A stretch of DNA of 64,000 bases from Helicobacter sp. MIT 05-5294 (GTDB taxonomy: Bacteria; Campylobacterota; Campylobacteria; Campylobacterales; Helicobacteraceae): positions 41,626 through 105,625 of the forward strand of contig NZ_JRPA02000007.1 of the NCBI RefSeq assembly GCF_000765675.1. The letters are read 5' to 3'. Shown piece after piece: positions 44,327-54,373 of the stretch. Each line of letters opens with the position of its first letter. The first letter of the stretch is position 1. Position numbers and translations under genes: made by a program. The notes under the pieces were generated by a model. The model searched no databases, was not told the DNA's origin, and saw only the letters and a list, made by a program, of their open reading frames with translations.

Positions 44327-45364
44327 TTGAAACAATATATCCTAAAAAGGCTTTTGTTGATTCTCCCAACTTTGCTTGGCATTATGACTTTAAACTTTTT
44401 CATTATTCAAGCAGCTCCCGGAGGTCCCGTAGAACAGATGATTGCGCGTTTGGAGGGAGTGGGTATGCAAGGAGAAGTAAGCCAAAATAGCCTTTATAAA
44501 AATCAAGGCTTAGATGAAGAAATGATTGCACAGATTCAAGCTCTTTATGGCTTTGATAAACCGCTTTTGGAGCGATATTTCTTAATGCTCAAAAACTATT
44601 TGTGTTTTGAATTTGGCAAGAGTTTTTATAAAAACACCGCAGTCGTGGATTTGCTCTTAGAAAAACTCCCTGTTTCCATTAGTTTAGGGCTTTGGAGCAC
44701 TTTGTTAATTTACCTCATCTCCATTCCACTAGGAATCCAAAAAGCACTCAAAGAGGGAAGTGCGTTTGATCATCTCACAAGCACTTTAATTATCGTTGGC
44801 AATGCGATTCCAACCTTTTTATTTGCCCTGATTTTGATTATTTTCTTCGCAGGAGGAACTTATTTTAATCTCTTTCCTTTGCGCGGAATCGTAGGCGATG
44901 ATTTTGGGGATTTAAGCTTATTTGGCAAAATCAAAGACTATTTTTGGCATATTACCTTGCCTGTTATCTCGCTTAGTATTAGCGGGTTTGCAACTTTGAC
45001 TTTGCTGTCTAAAAATTCCTTTTTGGAGGAAATTCACAAACAATATGTCAAACTCGCTTACGCTAAGGGATTAAAGGAATCCCAAGTGCTTTACCGCCAT
45101 ATTTTTCGCAATGCAATGTTGCTCATCATCGCTTCTATTCCCTCTGCATTGCTTGGGATTCTACTAAGTGGCTCTTTGCTGATTGAAATCATCTTTTCGC
45201 TAGATGGTTTGGGGCTTTTGGGTTATGAATCCATTATCACGCGGGATTATCCTGTGATTTTTGGTTCTCTTTATATTTTTACGCTTTTTGGTTTGATTAT
45301 CGGGCTTATCAGTGATTTACTCTACACAATCACAGACCCAAGAATCCATTTTGGGAAGGCGTAA
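44327..45364 (+). CDS. yejB: YejB-type peptide ABC transporter permease
   Basis: A 345-residue inner membrane permease of the DppB type with six helices and the EAA-like loop (KQYVKLAYAKGLKESQVLYRHIFRNA) facing the ATPase. The C-terminus ends ITDPRIHFGKA. The N-terminus MKQYILKRLLLILPTLLGI is typical of YejB. It begins nine bases after yejA. Confidence 0.92.
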   Translation: MKQYILKRLLLILPTLLGIMTLNFFIIQAAPGGPVEQMIARLEGVGMQGEVSQNSLYKNQGLDEEMIAQIQALYGFDKPLLERYFLMLKNYLCFEFGKSFYKNTAVVDLLLEKLPVSISLGLWSTLLIYLISIPLGIQKALKEGSAFDHLTSTLIIVGNAIPTFLFALILIIFFAGGTYFNLFPLRGIVGDDFGDLSLFGKIKDYFWHITLPVISLSISGFATLTLLSKNSFLEEIHKQYVKLAYAKGLKESQVLYRHIFRNAMLLIIASIPSALLGILLSGSLLIEIIFSLDGLGLLGYESIITRDYPVIFGSLYIFTLFGLIIGLISDLLYTITDPRIHFGKA

Positions 45365-45366
45365 AT

Positions 45367-46413
45367 ATGCGGCACAGAATCCCAAACCGAAGATTCCTAA
45401 CTTTCAAGCAAAACAAACGCGCGTATGTCTCGCTGTGGATTTTTGCAGTGCTGTTTGTGCTTTGTATGAGCGCAGAATTTATCGCAAATGACAAACCACT
45501 TTTTGTGCGCTATGATGGGGCAAATTACTTTCCTTTATTTAAAGACTATCCCGAAACGACTTTTGGCGGAGACTTTGAAAGCCTTGCAAATTATAATGAT
45601 CCTTATTTACAAAACAAAATCCACGAAAAAGGGTTTTTTATAATGCCTCTAATTCCTTATGCTTACGATTCTGTGATTTATGATTTACCCTCACCCGCTC
45701 CCTCTCCACCGAGTTTTAGGAATCCTCTTGGCACAGATGATTTGGGCAGAGATGTGCTTTCAAGATTGCTTTATGGACTAAAAACCTCTATTTTGTTTGG
45801 CTTGATTCTTACCTTTTTTAGCTCCATCATCGGACTTTTGGTTGGGGCAATCTGCGGGTATTTTGGTGGCAAAATAGATTTACTCGGACAACGATTGATT
45901 GAAATTTGGAGCGGTATGCCAATCCTCTTTGTTTTAATTATTTTTGCAAGTCTCTTAGAACCAAATTTTTGGAGTATTTTATGCGTGGTTTTGCTGTTTT
46001 CTTGGATTGCGCTTGTGCCTTTTGTGCGTGCAGAGTTTCTAAAAGTGCGAAATCTTGATTATATCAAAGCTGCCAAAATGCTAGGCGTTAGCCACTTTCG
46101 CATTATGTTGCATCATATTTTGCCAAATGCCCTTGTAGCCACGCTTACTTATTTGCCTTTTATTCTTTGTGGCAGCATTACAACCCTTGCTTCTTTGGAT
46201 TTTTTAGGGCTTGGATTGCCTCCGCCAAGTGCGAGTTTGGGAGAACTCCTCTCGCAGGGTAAAAACAACTTAAACGCCCCTTGGCTTGGACTTAGCGGAT
46301 TCTTTGCGCTAAGCATATTACTTTGTTTGCTTGTATTTATCGGAGAGGGTTTGCGGGATTCTTTGCGCAGTGAAAATATCCTTATTAAAGACAACAAAGG
46401 CAACCTCCAATGA
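45367..46413 (+). CDS. yejE: YejE-type peptide ABC transporter permease
   Basis: A 348-residue permease of the DppC type, with an N-terminal RRFLTFKQNKRAYVSLWIF segment, a periplasmic loop of about 100 residues, LGTDDLGRDVLSRLLYG before the core helices, and an EAA loop (DYIKAAKMLGVSHFRIMLHHILPNA). It starts two bases after yejB and overlaps yejF by four. Confidence 0.92.
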   Translation: MRHRIPNRRFLTFKQNKRAYVSLWIFAVLFVLCMSAEFIANDKPLFVRYDGANYFPLFKDYPETTFGGDFESLANYNDPYLQNKIHEKGFFIMPLIPYAYDSVIYDLPSPAPSPPSFRNPLGTDDLGRDVLSRLLYGLKTSILFGLILTFFSSIIGLLVGAICGYFGGKIDLLGQRLIEIWSGMPILFVLIIFASLLEPNFWSILCVVLLFSWIALVPFVRAEFLKVRNLDYIKAAKMLGVSHFRIMLHHILPNALVATLTYLPFILCGSITTLASLDFLGLGLPPPSASLGELLSQGKNNLNAPWLGLSGFFALSILLCLLVFIGEGLRDSLRSENILIKDNKGNLQ

Positions 46414-47987
46414 ATCCTCTTTTACAAATCCAATCCCTCCATGCCTCTATTCAAGGATTCCAACTTGAAAGCATTGATTTTAGCCTCCAAGCAGGGGAAA
46501 CTTTGGGGATTGTTGGCGAATCTGGAAGCGGCAAAACCTTGCTTAGCCATTTGATTTTAAGACTTATCAAAGATTATCAAGTGCAAGGAGGAAAGATTTT
46601 ATTTGTAGGAGAAGATTTACTCCAATTCAAAGAATCCCAAATGCAAAGTTTGCGCGGAAAAGGAATCAGCTACATCTTTCAAGAGCCTCTAAGCGCACTT
46701 AATCCTCTGCAAAAAGTCAAAAAACAACTTGGTGAAGCAATTTGGATTCACAATCCAAATATCGCAAAAACAGCATTGCAAGAGAAGATTTTAGAACTCT
46801 TAACTAATGTTAATCTACCCACAAAAGTTTTAGAATCCTATCCTTATGAGCTTAGTGGCGGACAAAGACAACGCGTGTGCATTGCGATTGCACTTGCAAA
46901 TTCCCCTAAAATTCTAATTGCCGATGAGCCAACTACTGCTTTGGATTCTACAACACAAGCGCAAATTCTAAATCTCTTAAAAGATTTACAAAAAAAATTC
47001 AATCTTAGCATTCTGTTTATTAGCCATAATCTCGCTGTTGTCGCGAAACTTTGCCCCAAACTCATCGTGCTTCATCAAGGCAAAATTATAGAAAGTGGAG
47101 CGACACAAGAAATACTCCAAAACCCAAAAAATCCTTACACAAAGTTGCTTATTCAATCGTTAGGATTCCATTACAATCAAGAATCTTATGACACACAAAC
47201 ACTTCTAAAAGTCAAAAATCTAAGCGTCCAATATCCGATTAAAAAAAGCTTTTGGGGTAAAACCCTAGAATCTTTCACTGCCTTGCAACCCCTTAGCTTT
47301 GAACTAAAAGAGGGAGAAAGCTTAGGGATTATTGGAGAATCAGGAAGTGGCAAAAGTAGCCTAGCGCATGGGCTTTGTCGTTTGCTAGATTCCCAAATCA
47401 TACAAGGCGAAGTGAATCTTTTGGGCAAAAACTTCTTTGCACTTAAAGGCGAGGAATTGCGCAAGGCTAGGAAAGAGATTCAAATCATTTTCCAAGACCC
47501 CTTTAGCTCTCTAAATCCTAAAATGAATATTTCTCAAATCCTACGAGAAGGAGTCAAAGCGCACCAAAAAGAACTGCATTGGGATTTTAAAAATTTGCAA
47601 GAAAAAATTACACAAAGCCTCTTTGATGTAGGCTTAGACGAAAGCTATCTCAAACGCTATCCCAATGAGCTTAGTGGCGGACAAAGACAGAGAATCAGTA
47701 TCGCTAGAAGTTTGATTTTGCGCCCAAAAGTGTTGATTTTAGACGAACCTACAAGCGCGTTAGACCGCGCAACGCAAAGCCAAATTTTAGCTTTATTATT
47801 AAACCTTAGCAAACAATATCATCTAAGCTATCTTTGCATTAGCCACGATTTAAGCGTGATTGCAAGTTTATGCCAAAATGTATTTGTCCTCAAAGAGGGA
47901 AAAATGCTTGAATATGGCGCAACACAAGAAGTTTTTAAATCTCCCAAACACCCTTATGTTAAGACTTTATTAGAAGCAGCCCATTAA
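46410..47987 (+). CDS. yejF: YejF-type dual ATPase of the peptide ABC transporter
   Basis: A 525-residue protein with two fused ATPase domains, the mark of YejF rather than separate DppD/DppF. The first has GESGSGKT at residues 36-43, LSGGQRQRVCIAIAL and LIADEPTTALD; the second has GESGSGKSS, LSGGQRQRISIARSL and LILDEPTSALD. It powers uptake through YejB/YejE. It is the last gene of the operon, and the 477 bases after it carry repeat sequence. Confidence 0.95.
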   Translation: MNPLLQIQSLHASIQGFQLESIDFSLQAGETLGIVGESGSGKTLLSHLILRLIKDYQVQGGKILFVGEDLLQFKESQMQSLRGKGISYIFQEPLSALNPLQKVKKQLGEAIWIHNPNIAKTALQEKILELLTNVNLPTKVLESYPYELSGGQRQRVCIAIALANSPKILIADEPTTALDSTTQAQILNLLKDLQKKFNLSILFISHNLAVVAKLCPKLIVLHQGKIIESGATQEILQNPKNPYTKLLIQSLGFHYNQESYDTQTLLKVKNLSVQYPIKKSFWGKTLESFTALQPLSFELKEGESLGIIGESGSGKSSLAHGLCRLLDSQIIQGEVNLLGKNFFALKGEELRKARKEIQIIFQDPFSSLNPKMNISQILREGVKAHQKELHWDFKNLQEKITQSLFDVGLDESYLKRYPNELSGGQRQRISIARSLILRPKVLILDEPTSALDRATQSQILALLLNLSKQYHLSYLCISHDLSVIASLCQNVFVLKEGKMLEYGATQEVFKSPKHPYVKTLLEAAH

Positions 47988-48464
47988 CGTAAAGCCTTTT
48001 TGTTATTGTCTTACACTTTGTTATTGCAAGGCGCACGAAATACAACAAAGCACACACTGCTCACGAAGTTGCATTTAGTAATTTCTCGCAATAACGAAAG
48101 GTAACACAAAATGCAAGGTGGAATCTCGCAATGACACACGGCGAGGCAAAGGCTAATGCAAGACGAACAGGCAATAAGGAAAGATTTTCTTTGAAGCGTT
48201 AGCGAAAGAGAAAAATCAAGGTTGCCTTTTCTTGTCTGTGAGTTTGCATTAATCTTTGGCTAGGATTGTGATTGAATGCGGAATCTCAAACAATAAAGTG
48301 AAATCCTTTAAGGCGAGATTTTGGGCGCGGATTTGCAAGTGTGGGCAAACTGCGTTAGCAATGTGCGCCACGAAAACCTAACGGTTTTCTTGCAATGATG
48401 CAGTGGCGGATTCTTTGCAATGACGGCGGATTACTCACATTACGGATTGACAAGACAAGTCAAA
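47988..48464. repeat. Repeat-bearing convergent gap between yejF and selD
   Basis: Contains degenerate copies of the CGCAATGACG half-site (near 48126 and 48390-48425), a TTTAAGGCGAGATTTTG core at about 48307-48323, and a 21-base match (48330-48350) to the gap at 58360-58380. No gene is seen. Confidence 0.6.
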
Positions 48465-49535
48465 CTACTCTACAAAAATCCTAACTTGTGTTAATGTATC
48501 CACACGAGATTCCACTACGCCAATCATTTGCGCGGATTCTATCCCTGCTTCTTTTAATCTCTCCAAAAGCATTTTAACCTGTCCTTGTGGCAAGGCAAAG
48601 ACCAATCCACCCGAAGTTTGCGCATCAAAAAGTAAAATCTCTAAGTCCCTAAATTTAGAATCACTTTTCAAACGAAACTCACACAAATGCTTAATTGCTC
48701 GTTCATTTCCACAGCTTCCACCAGGAATAATGCCCATTTTGGCAAACTCTATGGCTTCTTCCACCAAAGGAATAGATTGCGAATCTAAATGAATGTTAAT
48801 TTTTGGATTCAACATTTCGCTCAAATGCCCTAAAAGCCCGAATCCCGTAATATCTGTGCAAGCGTGAATATCAAAGTCTTTTGCGATTTCACAGGCTTTG
48901 CGATTCAAAGCCGCCATAATCCGCGAAATCTTATCTGCTACTTTAGAATCTAGCATATTTGCCTTCAACGCCGTCGTTAGCACACCCATGCCAATGGGCT
49001 TCGTCAAGACCAAAACATCGCCAACTTGCGCCCCATTATTGCGCCAAATCCTTTGTGGGTTAATAATTCCACTCACACTCAAACCATATTTTTGCTCACT
49101 ATCAGATACCGTATGTCCGCCAACTAGCACTCCTCCAGCTTCTTTAATCTTAGATAATCCACCCTCTAAGATTGCACTTGCATATTCTTGTGGAATCCTA
49201 CAAGAATCCCACATCATCAGGTTTAATGCGCATTTTACGATTCCGCCCATTGCATAAACATCACTAAGCGCATTCGCCGCTGCAATCTGCCCATAAACAT
49301 AAGGATCATTTACCACAGGAGTGATAAAGTCTGCAGTCTGCACGAGTGCGATTTCAGGTGTTAGCCGATAGACGCCTGCATCTTCATTACCTCTAAAATC
49401 CACCAGAATATTATCATTTGCTAAGTTTTTTAAGGGAGTGGCGATTTGTGAAAGGTCTTCCAGACCTATTTTACCAGCTCAACCTGCGACTTTAACAAAT
49501 TGTGTAATTTTAATCTCTTCTTTATTTTCTTGCAT
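48465..49535 (-). CDS. selD: Selenide, water dikinase (selenophosphate synthase), a selenoprotein
   Basis: Makes selenophosphate from selenide and ATP for selenocysteine and selenouridine. The full frame has 356 residues and reads through an in-frame TGA at 49479-49481, residue 19, in VAGUAGKIGLEDL. That is the active-site Sec position of selenoprotein SelDs, and the essential lysine Lys22 follows. The conventional ORF begins downstream of the TGA and misses the catalytic residues. The ATG has GGAG at a fitting distance. A SECIS-like hairpin stands 11 bases after the TGA. The rest shows the AIRS fold (ACTDITGFGLLGHLSEM and TSGGLVFALP). Confidence 0.93.
49453..49467 (-). promoter_or_regulatory. 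SECIS-like hairpin for selenocysteine insertion in selD
   Basis: In the transcript AGGUCU and AGACCU form a 6-bp stem around the loop GGA (or five pairs around UGGAA). Eleven bases separate it from the UGA codon, the same spacing as in the E. coli fdhF element, and the loop carries GG. SelB would bind it. Confidence 0.7.
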
Positions 49536-49633
49536 AAAATCTCCAAATTTTTTAGCATAAACTTAAGTTTTACCTTATTTTAATATTTTTTTCTGCAAAA
49601 TTATACAAAAAATTTTGAACTTTAAGGCTTGGT

Positions 49634-50410
49634 GTGGAAATTTTATCCTTAGACCCTTTGTATCTTGTCGCACTTTTGGCAATCGGGATTCCAACAGGAA
49701 TCTTATCGGGATTATTTGGAATCGGTGGTGGGGCGATTATCGTGCCTTTTATGATTCTACTAGGCAATGACATTAAAATAGCCGTTGGAATCTCCATTAT
49801 GCAAATGATTTTTTCTTCCATTTATGGCTCTTATATCAACTACAAACAGCACAATCTTGACTTTAGAGACGGGATTTACGCAGGTTTTGGCGGATTAATT
49901 GGCGCGGCATTTAGCGGTATGGTAGTAGATACGATTCCTTCACGCATTTTAGAGGGGGTTTTTACGCTTTTTATCGCTTATTCCTTAGTCAAATTTTTCA
50001 AAGCAAATGCCGAGGGCGGAGAAAGTAGATTAGGGAATGGAATTGGCGCAAGGCTTTTTTTAATAGGCGGAAGTTGTGTAGTAGGAGTGTTTGCCATCTC
50101 ACTTGGAGTCGGCGGAGGAATGATGCTAGCACCCTTGTTGGCTTATTATCTAGGATATAGCAGCAAGAGAATCGTTCCCATTTCCCTTTTCTTTATTATT
50201 TTTTCCTCCATTTCGGGCTTCACTTCACTTGCGCTGCATGGCTATACAGACTACAAACAAGGCTTTTTAGTTGGAATCTCCTCAATTATTGGTGTGCGGA
50301 TTGGGATTTGGCTACTTGGCAAAATCAATGCCAAAAAGCACAAATACGCCCTGCTTGTTTTGTATTGCTTGATTCTTGTCTTTATGCTTAAAAAAATATT
50401 TTTGGGCTAA
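49634..50410 (+). CDS. TauE/SafE-family permease (putative sulfite/anion exporter)
   Basis: A 258-residue membrane protein with about eight helices and two family repeats, GLFGIGGGAIIVPF near the N-terminus and SLGVGGGMMLAPLL in the second half. Family members move sulfite, sulfoacetate or related anions. It is divergent from selD, so a role in sulfur or selenium anion traffic is conceivable but unproven. The start is GTG with AAGG upstream. Confidence 0.88.
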   Translation: MEILSLDPLYLVALLAIGIPTGILSGLFGIGGGAIIVPFMILLGNDIKIAVGISIMQMIFSSIYGSYINYKQHNLDFRDGIYAGFGGLIGAAFSGMVVDTIPSRILEGVFTLFIAYSLVKFFKANAEGGESRLGNGIGARLFLIGGSCVVGVFAISLGVGGGMMLAPLLAYYLGYSSKRIVPISLFFIIFSSISGFTSLALHGYTDYKQGFLVGISSIIGVRIGIWLLGKINAKKHKYALLVLYCLILVFMLKKIFLG

Positions 50411-50698
50411 TGGGTGGTAAGCCAATTATCATCACAAAATTGTGTAGAATCCCCATTGCATCATTGAAAGACAACACCGAAGCAATTCATAACCCAAATC
50501 ACTCACAATTCACCACCTCGTCATTGCGAGAAATTGCTAGACTTCGTGGCAATCTATGATGTTAGCTTTAAGGAAAATAATACAATGGAATCTTTAAAGC
50601 AAAATTCTAAATTATGGATTGCTTCACTGCGTTCGCAATGACGACAAGTTGTGCTACTGCGTCATTGCGAGATGACGGAATCGCGGGTGGATTTGCTG
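50411..50698. repeat. Composite palindromic repeat in the gap after the TauE gene
   Basis: The clearest copy of the dispersed element. CGTCATTGCGAG at 50519-50530 is answered by CGCAATGACG at 50634-50643, GGCAATCTATGAT by ATTATGGATTGC, and GCTTTAA by TTTAAAGC, so 50519-50643 is one large imperfect palindrome. A further CGTCATTGCGAG stands at 50660-50671. No gene is present. Confidence 0.75.
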
Positions 50699-51580
50699 TT
50701 ATAAATTGTCTTTGAATGTAAATTCTTCTGGGGGCGGACAAACAAAATTATATCCCAAAAGTGCAATGGAATACGCGTGGAGCAAAATACGATTAGCAGG
50801 TTTTGCTCCATAGAGTGTATCCCCGATGATAGGGTGTTTGAGGTGCGCTAAATGCACACGGATTTGATGGGTTTTGCCTGTTTTGATTTCTATGTCTAGT
50901 TTGGTTTTTTTTCCTGAAATTTCTAAGGGGCGAATTTTCGTAATTGCTTTTTGCCCCTCGCCGTTTTTGCTGATTTCTACTTTGGCGGATTTGCCCTTTT
51001 TAATGAGGAGCGGCGCGGTGATTTCGCATTCCTCTTCCAAGATTCCCTCTACAATTGCAATATAGTGTTTTTTGACTTGCATTTGCTTGAAAGCTTCTTT
51101 TGCCTTGAGATGAAACTCGCTTTGGTCTTTGACGAGCAATAAGATTCCGCTTGTTTCCTTATCCAACCTATGGAGCAAAACCCACTGCGGATAGGACTTC
51201 GCGACTTCTTCGCTTGTGAGAAATGCGGGTTTTGCGAGGGCTAGGATTTGCGAATCCCTAAAAATTTCAGTGATTGCGTTGGGTTTTTGAATCTGAAACT
51301 TCGTTTGCGGCGAAAGCAGTGCGCGTGCGATTTGGAGTTTCTTCCCATTGACGCTTACCAATCCCCTATCAATGAGACTTTTTGCCTCATTGTTGGAACA
51401 ATTTTCTTGCAAACTTAAAAGCTTGTAGGCTTTTTGGGCATCTTTTAGAATCTTTTGCATTAGAGTTTTGGCATTAGAATCTTGAGCTTTAGGGCTTAAA
51501 TTGGATTTGTGATTCTGTTTTTGCAGATGAGAAGAAATTTTAGAATCGCGTCTAGTTTTTTGGGGTTTTAGGCTTTTCAT
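50699..51580 (-). CDS. RluA-family pseudouridine synthase
   Basis: Isomerises uridine to pseudouridine in rRNA. The 293-residue protein has a basic N-terminal tail, an S4-type RNA-binding motif (SLIDRGLVSVNGKKLQIA) and the catalytic motif HRLDKETSGILLL with its aspartate, then KTGKTHQIRVHLAHLKHPIIGDTLYG. The exact target site is unknown; RluC/RluD-like subfamilies are both possible. The ATG overlaps the end of waaA by 29 bases and has AAGGA upstream. Confidence 0.9.
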   Translation of the reverse strand: MKSLKPQKTRRDSKISSHLQKQNHKSNLSPKAQDSNAKTLMQKILKDAQKAYKLLSLQENCSNNEAKSLIDRGLVSVNGKKLQIARALLSPQTKFQIQKPNAITEIFRDSQILALAKPAFLTSEEVAKSYPQWVLLHRLDKETSGILLLVKDQSEFHLKAKEAFKQMQVKKHYIAIVEGILEEECEITAPLLIKKGKSAKVEISKNGEGQKAITKIRPLEISGKKTKLDIEIKTGKTHQIRVHLAHLKHPIIGDTLYGAKPANRILLHAYSIALLGYNFVCPPPEEFTFKDNL

Positions 51581-52841
51581 TTTCAGAATCCTTGCAACAA
51601 ATAGCTTGAATGATTTTTGTTAATTTAAGTTTTTTAGTGATTTTCGCACCCTTTAATACTTCGCGTTTTTGCAGTGCTTTGGGCAAATTTTGAATCTTGC
51701 ATAAGGTGTAGTTTTGGATACTTGCAAAGAGTGCTTTTTGGTTGAAAATATAAGGTCCGCTGATAAGTTTAGTGTGGAAAAACGCCGCCTCTATCGGATT
51801 ATGCCCACCGATTCCCTGAAGAAAACTACCACCCAAAATAACGCCTTGCGCAATCTTGTAAAGATTATGGAGTTCTCCTAGTGAATCTAGCAAAATAAAA
51901 GGCGCATTCAAGGAATCTTGCACACCTACTTCGGAGGTTTTAATAAGATGCGGGAGGGCGTGGGATTCTAAGATAGCATTCAATTGGGATTCCACTTCTA
52001 AGAAGCGTTCAGGGTGGCGCGGGGCAAACAAGAATCTTGGCATAGATTCCAAACACTCACTAAAAGAATCACAAGAGCTAAAAAAGGTCTCTATAATAGC
52101 TTGTAAAATCCAAACTTCCTCGCTTTCTTTTGCTTTACTATGTGTGCTAGCGACTATCCACAAAGGCTGTTTGGGAGCTGTATAATCTGTGCTAATTTGT
52201 GGAATCTCGGCTAGTTTGAGATTGCCAAGAACAACCACATTTCGCGCACCTAATGCTTCAAGGCACATTTTATCTGCAGGTGTTTGACAGAAAATTTTTG
52301 TGATAAGGCTAAAGATTCTGCGGTAAAAAAAATCAAATTTTTGATATTTTGGAAAAGAGCGTTTTGAGATTCTTGCATTGATAAGCAAAGTTTTCGCACC
52401 CTTTGCTTTGGCGCAAAAAAGGGGCATTAGCCAAAGTTCCGCTTCTACTAGCGTGAGACTTTTAAGGCGAATATTGTGCAGCCAAAAAGGCAGTAAGGTT
52501 TCAAAAGGCAAATAGCGCACAATGCAGTTTGGATAAAGCTTGTTTGCGAGATTAAATCCTGTTTGCGTTGTGGTAGTAAGCAAGATTTTCTCATTTTCTC
52601 TAAGCTGTTGTTGCAGAGATTCTATAATGCTTTGCAAGGATTTCACTTCTCCAAACGAACAAGCATGTAGCCAATGCAGTTGAAATCCCGTCGCCTCTTG
52701 CTCTATGGAATCTGGCAGTAAAAAACGCTTTTTAAGAGAAACACGATACTTTTGCTTAAAGCTTAAAATAAAAAGAAAAGGCATAGCACAAGCATGTGCT
52801 ATGATAATCAACACATAATAAAGGCCAACAAAGCATTTCAT
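51552..52841 (-). CDS. waaA: 3-deoxy-D-manno-octulosonic acid (Kdo) transferase
   Basis: Adds Kdo to lipid A precursors in the inner leaflet, the first core step of lipopolysaccharide. The 429-residue protein has an N-terminal membrane anchor and the family segments LHACSFGEVKSLQSIIESLQ, FAPRHPERF and ILGGSFLQGIGGHNPIEAA. The ATG overlaps the TAA of the zinc-ribbon gene (TAATG). H. pylori has the same neighbours, waaA next to the HP0958-type gene. Confidence 0.93.
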   Translation of the reverse strand: MKCFVGLYYVLIIIAHACAMPFLFILSFKQKYRVSLKKRFLLPDSIEQEATGFQLHWLHACSFGEVKSLQSIIESLQQQLRENEKILLTTTTQTGFNLANKLYPNCIVRYLPFETLLPFWLHNIRLKSLTLVEAELWLMPLFCAKAKGAKTLLINARISKRSFPKYQKFDFFYRRIFSLITKIFCQTPADKMCLEALGARNVVVLGNLKLAEIPQISTDYTAPKQPLWIVASTHSKAKESEEVWILQAIIETFFSSCDSFSECLESMPRFLFAPRHPERFLEVESQLNAILESHALPHLIKTSEVGVQDSLNAPFILLDSLGELHNLYKIAQGVILGGSFLQGIGGHNPIEAAFFHTKLISGPYIFNQKALFASIQNYTLCKIQNLPKALQKREVLKGAKITKKLKLTKIIQAICCKDSENEKPKTPKN

Positions 52842-53560
52842 TAGGGATTTGTGTTTTCTTCTTGGAAATAAAGGATTCTGCCACAATGAGGGCAAGTAAT
52901 AATATCATCAGAACGGATAATATCAGAATAGATTTTATCATTAATGCGGATAAAACAACCTCCACACGCTTGGCGCGTAACAGGGACAACGCTTGAATTT
53001 TTTGCCCATTTGCGAATCTTCTCATAAAATGAAATGATTTTTTGGTCCATTTTGCCAACAAGCTCTTCTTTTTGCGCGAAAATCTTGTTTTGCTCGTCTT
53101 TGATTTCTTGGACTTCTACTTCTACCTTTTGCGCGACTTCTTTTTGTTTGACTTGGAGAGAATCAATTTGCTCTTTAAGTGCATTAATGGAATCTTTCTT
53201 AGAGTCTATTAGTGTATTGAGGCGCGTAATTTCTTCATTGGCAAAGGTGATTTGCTCTTTTGCTAATTCTTCTTCTAGGCTTAAAGCTCTGCTTTCTTTC
53301 TCTGTTCTAATGAGTTTTGTTTTGTTGGCGATTTCTTCAAGTTTGAGCGATAAATCCTCCAAATGATTCTCGTTTTTTTGGATAGATAATGAAAGGTCGC
53401 GTGAGGCACTTTCAAGATCTTCTATTTCGCGATTTAGCGAATTTTCTTCTTCTTCAATTAGATTTAATTCTTTTTTGACTTCGCCAATACGCGGTTCAAA
53501 AGAATCAATTTCTTTATCCAAATTCGCAATTTCAATTAATTGACTTAAATGCTTGTTCAT
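52841..53560 (-). CDS. HP0958-type C4 zinc-ribbon coiled-coil protein (FlgZ)
   Basis: A 239-residue protein with a long antiparallel coiled coil (residues about 15-170, dense in E, K and Q) and a C-terminal zinc ribbon with CGGCFIRI and CPHCGRILY. H. pylori HP0958 stabilises RpoN and binds flagellin mRNA, so this gene is likely to serve flagellar gene expression. The ATG of MNKHLSQL has GGAG six bases upstream; a TTG four codons earlier is less likely. It lies between waaA and nif3. Confidence 0.87.
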   Translation of the reverse strand: MNKHLSQLIEIANLDKEIDSFEPRIGEVKKELNLIEEEENSLNREIEDLESASRDLSLSIQKNENHLEDLSLKLEEIANKTKLIRTEKESRALSLEEELAKEQITFANEEITRLNTLIDSKKDSINALKEQIDSLQVKQKEVAQKVEVEVQEIKDEQNKIFAQKEELVGKMDQKIISFYEKIRKWAKNSSVVPVTRQACGGCFIRINDKIYSDIIRSDDIITCPHCGRILYFQEENTNP

Positions 53561-53584
53561 AAACAGCTCCAAAGATTAAAATAT

Positions 53585-54373
53585 TTAGACAAAATTAAAG
53601 GGATTTTGTGAATCTAAAATTATAGCTTTATAGCCTTGATTTGTCAAAAAAGGCAAGAGAATTTCGCCAAAATAGCTTTCTAACTCATAATGTCCGCAGT
53701 CTATTAAATGGAGATTCCGCGCTTTTGCTTCCATTGCCTCGTGATATTTTATATCCCCTGTAATCAGACAATCTATTGCTTCCAAAGAACGCACGAATCC
53801 CCCGCCACTTCCCGTAACAAGGGCGATGTTTTGGCAATGCGGATTAGAAGATTTTGTGATTTTAAGCCATGATAAAGCAAATTTTTCTTTAAGCAATTTA
53901 CATAAGGATTCTAAAGTATCATGCCATTTCAAATAAACAACAAAGTCCTTTTGTTCAAATTCTGAAATCTTTAAAATCTCTTGAACGATATATTTACCAA
54001 AATGCGTTTTGTCAAAATTCGTGTGCATTGCGATGAGTTGGATATTTTTGTGGATTGCTAATTGCAATAATTTAGCGGGATAGTGATCAAAAACCAATGT
54101 TTTAAGAGGGCTAAAAATCAATGGGTGGTGCGTAATTAACAAAGAGTCTTTGTCCATTTGTTCTAACACTTCGCAAGTTACTTCTAAACTCAAATAAACC
54201 TTGTCAAATTCTTGATTAGGTGAGCCTAGAATCAATCCCGAATTATCCCAAGATTCTTGCAATTCAAAGGGACTTAAAGAATCCAAAAAGCTTAGAATTT
54301 CGGCGATTCTATGCTTTGACTTTTGGGATTTAGTGGCGGAATCTTGTAGGGGTTTAATGTTTTTGTTTGGCAT
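53585..54373 (-). CDS. Nif3/DUF34-family dinuclear metal protein
   Basis: The 262-residue protein has the metal-binding histidines and aspartate of the NIF3-like fold: [19 protein letters not shown] and a C-terminal DCGHYELES. The function is uncertain; a GTP cyclohydrolase-like or metal-storage role has been suggested for relatives. The first 20 bases overlap the end of glyQ. The neighbours match H. pylori, where the orthologue lies between the HP0958-type gene and glyQ. Confidence 0.88.
   Translation of the reverse strand: MPNKNIKPLQDSATKSQKSKHRIAEILSFLDSLSPFELQESWDNSGLILGSPNQEFDKVYLSLEVTCEVLEQMDKDSLLITHHPLIFSPLKTLVFDHYPAKLLQLAIHKNIQLIAMHTNFDKTHFGKYIVQEILKISEFEQKDFVVYLKWHDTLESLCKLLKEKFALSWLKITKSSNPHCQNIALVTGSGGGFVRSLEAIDCLITGDIKYHEAMEAKARNLHLIDCGHYELESYFGEILLPFLTNQGYKAIILDSQNPFNFV

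Noticed and set aside
48465..49403. selD read as a truncated or frameshifted gene
   Set aside because: The upstream frame continues without a shift across the UGA, with start, ribosome site and a SECIS-like hairpin, so recoding explains it better.
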